DNA from: Candidatus Zipacnadia bacterium | GTDB taxonomy: Bacteria; Armatimonadota; Zipacnadia; Zipacnadales; Zipacnadaceae | Reading direction: 5' to 3' | NCBI GenBank assembly: GCA_029821415.1 | Contig: JALGTJ010000056.1 | Span: forward strand, 1-8,446 | DNA: 8,446 nt | Shown here: one piece after another, positions 1 to 4,935 of the stretch | Layout: each line of letters begins with the position of its first letter | How positions within the stretch are numbered: position 1 is the first letter of the stretch | Position numbers and translations under genes: made by a program | The notes under the pieces: model-generated | The model's database searches: none | What the model was told of the DNA's origin: nothing | What the model saw: the letters and a program-made list of their open reading frames with translations, nothing else

Positions 1-101
1 GCCTTGGAAAAGACCGGGAAAAGGATTGCTGCCAGGATCGCGATGATCGCAATCACCACCAGTAGCTCGATCAGGGTAAAACCCTCTCGTTTGCTAAGCA
101 T
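1..101 (-). CDS. Type IV pilin-like (prepilin) protein A, 5' end only
   Basis: Only the first 33 codons and part of the 34th are present; the gene runs off the left edge. The peptide begins MLSKREG followed by FTLIELLVVIAIIAILAAI, a class III (type IV prepilin) signal. The prepilin peptidase should cut after Gly7 and methylate Phe8; Glu at +5 of the mature form is present, and residues 8-30 form the membrane-spanning helix that also drives pilus or pseudopilus assembly. The ATG at 101 is chosen because AAAGGAGGTG (108-117) sits 8 nt upstream. Two in-frame alternatives exist: a GTG at 110 that overlaps this Shine-Dalgarno, and an ATG at 155 with its own AAAGGAG about 8 nt upstream, which would add 18 residues. 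It is the third of three tandem paralogues, 133 nt after the stop of B. The function of the missing C-terminal domain is unknown; by comparison with B and C it probably carries an H-X9-DG box. Confidence 0.9.
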   Translation of the reverse strand, partial: MLSKREGFTLIELLVVIAIIAILAAILFPVFSK

Positions 102-178
102 TGTGTTCACCTCCTTTCGTTGTCTCTTCCTAACTGTACTATTGGTTTGTGCCATAGTCACTGCTCCTTTCTGCGCCC
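1..178 (-). repeat. Prepilin 5' module, copy A (leader plus N-terminal coding)
   Basis: The first 101 bases (the prepilin signal and helix codons) and about 75 bases upstream of the ATG are repeated in front of B (863-1040) and C (1914-2092). A and B align without gaps from the coding part through the upstream GCAGAAAGGAG; C needs one 2-nt indel at the far end. Conservation outside the coding region suggests duplication of promoter/leader and gene together, or gene conversion. Confidence 0.75.
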
Positions 179-234
179 CGTAGGCGCTGTCTATATTGCC
201 TCGCTCTGGCCTCCGATTCCCCGGGATAATCCTC

Positions 235-963
235 TTACGGGCAGTACTCTCTGTCAAAGCTGATCTGCCGCTCGGCCCAGGTCCCATTGTTCGGCGAGGG
301 TACCCCCTGGGGATCATTCCAGCCGGGATGATCAACCAGACTGTACCACTTAGCATGTCCGTCGGCGAAGTTGAAGTTCTGGCCGAGGTTGTGCAAGGGG
401 GGATTGTCGTTGCCGTACCAGTCGTACTGGCCAAAGAAGTCCCCATACCACCCGGCATTAACATCGCCATTCTGGATACCGCTGCCTCCGCCCCGCGCCT
501 CCTCAAAGTTCGAGATGATGTTCGCGGGGCACTCTATTTCGCCGGTACTGGCCGCGTAGCTCATCGTCGCTGGAGTCCACCAGTCCTCAAACCCCCAGAG
601 GCTGTCGTAACCATACCACGCCTTTTTTCGGCCACCATTAGCAGCATAGTTGACCCCTGTTCCTGACTTCATTGGGCAGTGCAGAATCTGCGTGTTTTTC
701 AGGTAGGGCTCCAACGCCCCCAGCCATCCGTAGGTGCCAGGGAAGTAGTTCCACTGGCCGACGGTAGGGAACATCTGGTCCCAGTCCGATACATACATCC
801 GCGTGCTCAGGGCCATCTGCTTCATATTGCTGAGGCAGACAGTCTGCTGCGCCTTCGCCCGGGCCTTGGAAAAGACCGGAAAAAGGATTGCCGCCAGGAT
901 GGCGATTATCGCAATCACTACCAGCAGCTCAATGAGGGTAAAACCCGCTCGTTTGCTAAGCAT
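235..963 (-). CDS. Type IV pilin-like protein B with H-X9-DG domain
   Basis: A 242-residue prepilin-family protein. MLSKRAG|FTLIE is the cleavage/methylation signal (cut after Gly7, Glu at +5), and residues 8-30 are the N-terminal hydrophobic helix. The globular part contains the family's usual CLSNMKQM (43-50), LEPYLKN (84-90) and HCP (95-97). It ends with an H-X9-DG box (His191, Asp201-Gly202, then HAKW), characteristic of the prepilin-processing-associated H-X9-DG proteins numerous in Armatimonadota and Planctomycetota. The C-terminus GTWAERQISFDREYCP recurs after the stop of gene C. The start at 963 is preceded by AAGAAGGTG, weaker than the AAAGGAGGTG of A and C, so lower translation is possible. 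The frame is open up to an ATG at 1122, but that extension (53 residues) has no signal features and would put a charged leader before the prepilin signal, so I reject it. The protein is expected in the inner membrane or a surface fibre; its exact role is unknown. Confidence 0.9.
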   Translation of the reverse strand: MLSKRAGFTLIELLVVIAIIAILAAILFPVFSKARAKAQQTVCLSNMKQMALSTRMYVSDWDQMFPTVGQWNYFPGTYGWLGALEPYLKNTQILHCPMKSGTGVNYAANGGRKKAWYGYDSLWGFEDWWTPATMSYAASTGEIECPANIISNFEEARGGGSGIQNGDVNAGWYGDFFGQYDWYGNDNPPLHNLGQNFNFADGHAKWYSLVDHPGWNDPQGVPSPNNGTWAERQISFDREYCP

Positions 964-1040
964 TGTGTTCACCTTCTTGCGTTGTCGATTACGAGTTGTA
1001 TTATTCGTGCGTAGTACAGTTGTTCCTCCTTTCTGCACCC
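863..1040 (-). repeat. Prepilin 5' module, copy B
   Basis: Second copy of the module. It shares the GCAGAAAGGAG box near 1025-1035, the AATACAAC-like block and CGACAACG before the Shine-Dalgarno. The main functional difference is that the Shine-Dalgarno reads AAGAAGGTG rather than AAAGGAGGTG. Confidence 0.75.
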
Positions 1041-1063
1041 TGCAATTTCCAGCGAAGAGGCTT

Positions 1064-1150
1064 TTACGGACAGTAGTCTCTGGCAAAGCTAAGCTCCCGT
1101 TCAGGCCAGGTGCCTTCTTCATTCGGCGGTCTCTGGGGCATAGGGTGCGC
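1064..1150 (-). pseudogene. Prepilin B-type C-terminal tail, in frame after stop of gene C
   Basis: Immediately after the TAA of gene C the same reading frame encodes 28 residues and then TAA at 1064-1066. Its end, GTWPERELSFARDYCP, aligns without gaps to the last 16 residues of B, GTWAERQISFDREYCP; 11 of 16 are identical and most of the rest are conservative. The residues before it (HPMPQRPPNEE) also resemble the corresponding part of B (HP, PQ, P, N in order). Two explanations fit. Gene C may once have been 28 residues longer with an in-frame stop since acquired, or a fourth B-like gene between C and B was deleted leaving only its tail. There is no start codon with a Shine-Dalgarno, so it should not be made on its own. 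Confidence 0.7.
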
Positions 1151-2014
1151 TTAGTCGTTGAACAGGCCCCACATCTTCAGGTCGTTAATTATCATGTCAT
1201 AGTTCGGGCAACCCTGGGCTGCATCCAGAAACTGCTGGTCCCATTCGGTACCTTCGTAATATCCTTGAGTGTTCCATCCGCTGCACGCAAAGAAAGCCTG
1301 GGCTCCATCTACCACGGAATTGCGGCTCATCCACTTGGCATGACCGTCGGCAAAGCCGAAGTTACTACCTCCTTGATGGCGCCTGGCCGTTCCTAGGTCG
1401 CAGCATCCATAATCAGCGAAAAACCGCTGCCAGCAATTGGGATCAATGTCATCAGCCCACAACGCGGGGTCGCAGAACGGCGCCCAAATCGATGGCCCAA
1501 ACGGTGATTGGAGCCAGAAGTTACTGTACTCCGCCAGCAGAATAACTTCAGCAGGATATTTAGGCTCGCCTAACGAGTGAAACCTCGTACGCGGGTCGGG
1601 ACCGTACCACGGACCGTACAATTCCCAGGTCGGAACCGGCGGGATGTAGCTGCTTACTCCCTGCCAGCCTTCTGAAACCCTCGAGCCTTCCTTTCCCCAC
1701 ACCGGGCAGATATAGATGGGCACGTTCTTCACGTAGGGTTCCAGTAGCCACACCCACGCAGTACTCCAGGGGCTACCCCCGCACTCCGCGGGCTTTTCCC
1801 CACCCCAACATCCGAAGGGCACCTTCCCGTCGTAGTCCTCGGCATACATCATGTAGCCCAGTGTTATCTGCTTGACGTTACTCAAGCAACTGGTCTGCAG
1901 AGCCTTCTGCCGGGCCTTGGCAAAGACTGGGAACAGAATCGCTGCCAGGATCGCGATGATCGCAATCACCACCAGCAATTCTATGAGGGTAAAACCGTCT
2001 CGTTTGCTAAGCAT
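1151..2014 (-). CDS. Type IV pilin-like protein C with H-X9-DG domain
   Basis: A 287-residue prepilin-family protein, the first gene of the leftward cluster. MLSKRDG|FTLIE gives prepilin peptidase cleavage after Gly7 with Glu at +5; residues 8-30 are the hydrophobic helix, followed by FAKARQKALQTSCLSNVKQI, the conserved post-helix block of this family. LEPYVKN (91-97), ICP (102-104) and the H-X9-DG box (His213, Asp223-Gly224, HAKW) match B at corresponding places, although the globular domain is otherwise divergent and cysteine-rich. The ATG at 2014 lies 8 nt after a consensus AAAGGAGGTG (2021-2030); an in-frame GTG at 2023 overlaps that site and is unlikely. After its TAA (1151-1153) the same frame continues for 28 codons that resemble the C-terminus of B, so the gene may have been truncated by a nonsense change or joined to a relic. 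Upstream lie a strong promoter and a terminator, described separately. Confidence 0.9.
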   Translation of the reverse strand: MLSKRDGFTLIELLVVIAIIAILAAILFPVFAKARQKALQTSCLSNVKQITLGYMMYAEDYDGKVPFGCWGGEKPAECGGSPWSTAWVWLLEPYVKNVPIYICPVWGKEGSRVSEGWQGVSSYIPPVPTWELYGPWYGPDPRTRFHSLGEPKYPAEVILLAEYSNFWLQSPFGPSIWAPFCDPALWADDIDPNCWQRFFADYGCCDLGTARRHQGGSNFGFADGHAKWMSRNSVVDGAQAFFACSGWNTQGYYEGTEWDQQFLDAAQGCPNYDMIINDLKMWGLFND

Positions 2015-2092
2015 TGTGTCCACCTCCTTTCGTTGTCGATCCCGAATTGTATTGCTGGGGCGTACCGTAGTTGCTGCTTCTTTGTCTGCTCC
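1914..2092 (-). repeat. Prepilin 5' module, copy C
   Basis: Third copy of the module, with AATACAATTCGG, CGACAACG and AAAGGAGGTG before the ATG. The distal GCAGA...AAG box is shifted by 2 nt relative to copies A and B. It begins about 40 nt downstream of the intrinsic terminator at 2135-2166. Confidence 0.75.
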
Positions 2093-2134
2093 TGTCGCCG
2101 CTGGCTATGTCGGCTGACTACCAGCTAGGTACGC

Positions 2135-2166
2135 AAAAACCCGCGTCCTTGTTTAAGGACCGCGGG
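2135..2166 (-). terminator. Rho-independent terminator upstream of the pilin cluster
   Basis: On the minus strand CCCGCGGTCCTT, a 4-nt AAAC loop and AAGGACGCGGG form an 11-bp stem with one bulged G, followed directly by TTTTT (2139-2135). There is no T-run on the other side, so it acts leftward only. It lies about 120 nt upstream of gene C and roughly 150 nt downstream of a strong minus promoter, so it ends a short RNA or conditionally blocks read-through into the pilin genes. Confidence 0.88.
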
Positions 2167-2215
2167 CTATAGACTGCGCATAGGCTTGCACTACTCAGGC
2201 CCAGTCCTGGCCTTG

Positions 2216-2303
2216 AGTTTGTCACTGAGCTGGTGGCACCACTGTGGCACCACTGACTTTGTGTGTCACGAGAGACATCGCGATGTCCCCCAGTTTGTCA
2301 CTG
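2216..2303. repeat. Direct 12-mer repeats flanking the hairpin region
   Basis: AGTTTGTCACTG is found at 2216-2227 and again exactly at 2292-2303. A related ACTTTGTGTGTCAC sits at 2256-2269. In the leftward RNA each can form a small stem (CAGU or UGAC) presenting an A/C-rich loop. Confidence 0.8.
2233..2254. repeat. Exact tandem 11-mer repeat
   Basis: GTGGCACCACT occurs twice in direct succession. In the minus-strand RNA the pair folds as a 9-bp hairpin with a CAG loop, containing two central G-U pairs. Confidence 0.9.
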
Positions 2304-2324
2304 TTTTTCACACTTGCGCTGCAT

Positions 2325-2353
2325 ACTATATCACATCTTAATCTATGTGTCAA
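2325..2353 (-). promoter_or_regulatory. Strong sigma70-type promoter, leftward
   Basis: Minus-strand TTGACA (2353-2348), a 17-nt spacer and TATAGT (2330-2325), with a TGA extension just before the -10 box. Start of transcription is expected near 2317-2319. It faces the pilin cluster and has no gene of its own before the terminator at 2135-2166. Confidence 0.85.
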
Positions 2354-2652
2354 CGGAGCGTAAAGCACCAGGGCGAGGTCAGGAACATCGTGAGGGAGGC
2401 CACTGCGCTGGCAACGGCTCTAAGACGGATTCTTTGAATAGCCTCAGCGCCAGTTCCCGTCGGATTTGCCCATTAACGGTCACATCTACTCACCGTCCAG
2501 CGCTGCCCTTCGGTGGTAGATTACCAGTACGAGAAGGCATTTCTCCCCGACTTGAGCAATATACAGCTAAGCAAAGGCCAAATGGGAAATGCGGGTCTGA
2601 CAACATTCGCGGCTTTGCTGATCCATCTTAGCCTTGTGTCTCTTGTCTGTGA
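2354..2652. other. Intergenic region without a supported gene
   Basis: About 300 bases between the leftward promoter and the likely promoter of the propeller gene. Reading frames here (one at 2263-2631 plus, and the 5' extension of the propeller gene from 2513) have no Shine-Dalgarno and low-complexity, uncharacteristic translations. I see no tRNA, insertion sequence or CRISPR repeat. Confidence 0.5.
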
Positions 2653-2658
2653 TATAAG
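2653..2658 (+). promoter_or_regulatory. Possible extended -10 promoter of the propeller gene
   Basis: TGTGATATAAG carries TATAAG with a TG extension one base upstream and would start transcription near 2665, about 60 nt before the ATG at 2726. No convincing -35 box is seen at 16-18 nt spacing. The nonamer TGTGATATA is identical to that in the leftward promoter at 2325-2333. Confidence 0.4.
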
Positions 2659-2725
2659 GCGCCTTTTTTGCATGAGTCGCGACGCAGCGCGAGCAAAGAA
2701 TATTTTTTATCACCGGGAGGCCAAC

Positions 2726-4900
2726 ATGCTTTCGTGTACCAGCGTGGCGTACGCTACAGGATTAGTCATCGTCAGTGGTATCTGGTTGCTGCTGCCCGGT
2801 ACCTCGGTGGCGGGTAGCTTGGTGGGCGACTACTGCTTCTCTGTGCAGGCCCCACTTGCCAACAGCGTTAAAGGGGGCTTGCCGGACCTACTGTTCAACG
2901 AGTTTCATCCCGAGTTCCCACCGCTTCTGACCGGTCAAGAGATTCCCAGCGGCGGCCGGGAGGCACCCGGTAACGGCTGGGCGCTGGGCTGGACAAATCA
3001 CGTTCCTCAGGTCGGCTATGATCGCTGGGTGTCATCGGACTTGCGGATTCCGCAGGACCCTCGGCTGGCGCTGGGCAAGAAGTTCACTCTCTGGATGCGC
3101 ATAATCTACGGAGGCTGTACCCGCAACGACAGGGGGTACAACCTGGCGGTACTGCCCGGTCTTGATGGCAAGCCCGTACTGAGTTGGACTACCACGGCGG
3201 ACGAAGAGATAGCGGTGAACCTGCGGCTCACTGATACTGATGGGACGGTCAGGGACTACCGATGTGTCAGCTCATCGCGTGAATTGCTGCCTCGCTTCAG
3301 CCGCTGGTATGATCTGGCGCTAAGCTTCGACGCTGGCGAGGTAATCCTGGCGGCGACGGAGCTTGGCCGCGAGGGCCCCGGCAAGACGAACTGGCAGTCC
3401 TTCAAGCTGGGTGAGCACCTGGAACTTGCCGCCACCCGGGGGCCAATGCGGATTCTGAAGGATACCAACACCGCGATCGAACGCCTGCGGGTCTACCGAG
3501 GAGAAGCGCTGGGGGTAGACCAGTTGAATGCTCTTGCCGAGGGTGTACGGTTACCCGGCCCCAGGAGGAGTGCCTCCATTGAAGTGGGCACCGAACGCCA
3601 GCTCTTCCTTGATGATGCGGTGATAGCGCGAATGAGCGGCCTCGAGCGGGTGCTGCATCCCGTTCAGAAGTATCCCGGTAATCCGGTGATACGGCGGGAA
3701 GCGGATATAGATGGGCTGGGCCCCAACTTCTGGGGCAGTGTAATTTATGACCCTGACGAGAAGCTCTTCAAGCTGTGGTGCCAGCCGCTTACATTCCAGC
3801 AGCCGGAGGTCTGCAACCATTTGTATTTCGTCTCCACAGATGGTGTCAATTGGACTCGGCCCCAACTTGATATCCTCGGACCGGACAACTGCTTCCAGCC
3901 TCCGGGCTACCGTGGTGGCCACGCGGGAATGTGGCTGACTCTGTACAAGGACCGTGACGAGCCGGCTCCCCAGAAGCGTTATAAGGGCTTTATCCAGCGC
4001 GACCCGTACTACTACATCACGTCGCCAGATGGCTTAGCCTGGACAGTTGAAGGTATCGCCGCCCACTACACTGACGACACGACCACCATTGCCTACAACC
4101 CAGCACGCCACGAGTATGTGAAGATTGGTCGCTTCTGCCCGGATGGGCGGAGCCTGGCGCTGCGCCTGATGATGACTTGCGTGAGCAAAACGGAGCTAGC
4201 GGAGGGGAACTGCCCCTGGCATCTGGTGATGCTGCCCGATGAGGACGACCTCGCTGCCGACCCCTACACTCAGTTCTATTTTATGCCGGCATTCCCTTAT
4301 CACAATATGTACATTGGTATTCTGGGGCTATACCACTCTGGCCCCGACGATGGCACCAGCGAGTGCGAGCTTACCGTTAGCCGTGATGGCTTAAACTGGC
4401 AGCGAGTCTGCCGCGGGCATAAGTTCATAGAGCGCGGCGCGCCGGGAAGCTGGGATGGCGGGTTTATGGTGGTGCCCGGTACGGGCCCTATCCGGGTCGG
4501 AGATGAGCTCTGGTTCTACTATGGTGCTAATAGTGGCACTCACCATGCCCTCAAGGAGGCGGCCATCGGACTGGGGAAGTTGCGCCTTGACGGGTTTGTG
4601 TCCCTGCACGCTGGCTCAAGTGCGGGTCACATCCTCACCAAGCCCTTCAGACTGGAAGGCGACTCGCTGCAGATCAATGCCGTGGCGCGGGGCTCAGTCG
4701 AGGTGCGATTATTGGATGTTCCCAGCGGCGCGCAAATGGCGCGAGGAGAGCCCTTCTCAGGTGATGCTTGCCACCATCAAATTGAGTGGCACAGCCTCTC
4801 TGATCTCGCTGCCTTCCAGGGGGAGCAAGTGCAGATAGAGTTCATACTGCGGGATGCCGACCTCTACGCATTCCAGGTAGGAGACCGGGGACAACTATAG
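2726..4900 (+). CDS. Secreted LamG-like / five-bladed beta-propeller protein, glycosidase-like
   Basis: A 724-residue exported protein. The start at 2726 is chosen because GGGAGG lies 6 nt upstream and the first 30 residues look like a signal peptide (hydrophobic 11-24, then PGTSVAG); the frame is open to 2513, but that extension lacks a ribosome site. Residues about 80-280 resemble a LamG/concanavalin-type beta-sandwich (WTLW-type strands, ending IERLRVYRGEAL). From about 290 (IEVGTERQLFLDDAVIARMSGLERVLHPVQKYPGNPVI) to 625 runs a propeller of the GH32/GH43/sialidase-like type common in Planctomycetota and Armatimonadota. Three Asp-box-like S-x-D-G-x-x-W motifs stand at 370, 433 and 552. Residues about 626-720 (FVSLHAG...TKPFRLEGDSLQINA...LYAFQV) form the beta-sandwich normally following this propeller. 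Probable role: binding or cleaving an extracellular glycan. I cannot assign catalytic acids, so hydrolase activity is inference. It converges with the beta-helix gene, 35 bases apart. Confidence 0.85.
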   Translation: MLSCTSVAYATGLVIVSGIWLLLPGTSVAGSLVGDYCFSVQAPLANSVKGGLPDLLFNEFHPEFPPLLTGQEIPSGGREAPGNGWALGWTNHVPQVGYDRWVSSDLRIPQDPRLALGKKFTLWMRIIYGGCTRNDRGYNLAVLPGLDGKPVLSWTTTADEEIAVNLRLTDTDGTVRDYRCVSSSRELLPRFSRWYDLALSFDAGEVILAATELGREGPGKTNWQSFKLGEHLELAATRGPMRILKDTNTAIERLRVYRGEALGVDQLNALAEGVRLPGPRRSASIEVGTERQLFLDDAVIARMSGLERVLHPVQKYPGNPVIRREADIDGLGPNFWGSVIYDPDEKLFKLWCQPLTFQQPEVCNHLYFVSTDGVNWTRPQLDILGPDNCFQPPGYRGGHAGMWLTLYKDRDEPAPQKRYKGFIQRDPYYYITSPDGLAWTVEGIAAHYTDDTTTIAYNPARHEYVKIGRFCPDGRSLALRLMMTCVSKTELAEGNCPWHLVMLPDEDDLAADPYTQFYFMPAFPYHNMYIGILGLYHSGPDDGTSECELTVSRDGLNWQRVCRGHKFIERGAPGSWDGGFMVVPGTGPIRVGDELWFYYGANSGTHHALKEAAIGLGKLRLDGFVSLHAGSSAGHILTKPFRLEGDSLQINAVARGSVEVRLLDVPSGAQMARGEPFSGDACHHQIEWHSLSDLAAFQGEQVQIEFILRDADLYAFQVGDRGQL

Positions 4901-4935
4901 GCTGGCGCCAAGACTGTAATGGGAAGGCCCCTGGG

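Larger units (their letters stand above)
2134..2319 (-). ncRNA. Candidate small RNA or attenuated 5' leader (about 185 nt)
   Basis: The transcript is inferred from a near-consensus promoter at 2325-2353 and the terminator ending near 2135. The RNA can form several helices: GCGCA at its 5' end with UGCGC at 2180-2176; GUGUG (2313-2309) with CACAC (2265-2261); a palindromic hairpin GACAUCGCGAUGUC (2287-2274); a 9-bp hairpin GUGGUGCCA/UGGUGCCAC (2253-2233); CUC-AGGCC/GGCCUGAG with one bulge (2217-2194); and the terminator stem. The motif CAGUGACAAACU occurs twice (2303-2292 and 2227-2216), with a related GUGACACACAAAGU between. I do not recognise it as a known family: GEMM c-di-GMP, cobalamin, 4.5S and tmRNA signatures were looked for and not seen. 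The length resembles 6S RNA, but I could not confirm the single long bulged hairpin. It may be a free sRNA or a regulated leader of the prepilin genes. Confidence 0.6.

Noticed and set aside
196..666. Plus-strand open frame of 156 codons
   Set aside because: Lies opposite pilin B, which has clear family motifs; no ribosome site and no recognisable protein content.
803..1396. Plus-strand open frame of 197 codons
   Set aside because: Antisense to the N-terminus of B and the end of C; its length follows from the codon composition of those genes.
2134..2319. c-di-GMP (GEMM), cobalamin, 4.5S or tmRNA identity for the leader RNA
   Set aside because: The key conserved boxes of these families were not found by eye; a covariance-model search would be needed to exclude divergent members.
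2263..2631. Plus-strand open frame of 122 codons in the large gap
   Set aside because: No Shine-Dalgarno, overlaps the leftward RNA and its promoter, and the translation shows no protein-like features.
2655..2669. Terminator at AAGGCGCC followed by TTTTTT
   Set aside because: The palindrome leaves only about 3 bp of stem once a loop is allowed, and it sits between a likely promoter and a gene start.
2513..2725. 71-residue N-terminal extension of the propeller protein
   Set aside because: The ATG at 2726 has a good ribosome site and starts a signal peptide; the extension would bury it and cross the likely promoter.
4901..4935. Bidirectional terminator between the two convergent secreted-protein genes
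   Set aside because: Only a short TGGCGCCA palindrome and an imperfect GCCC/GGGC pair with too small a loop; no T-run in either direction.
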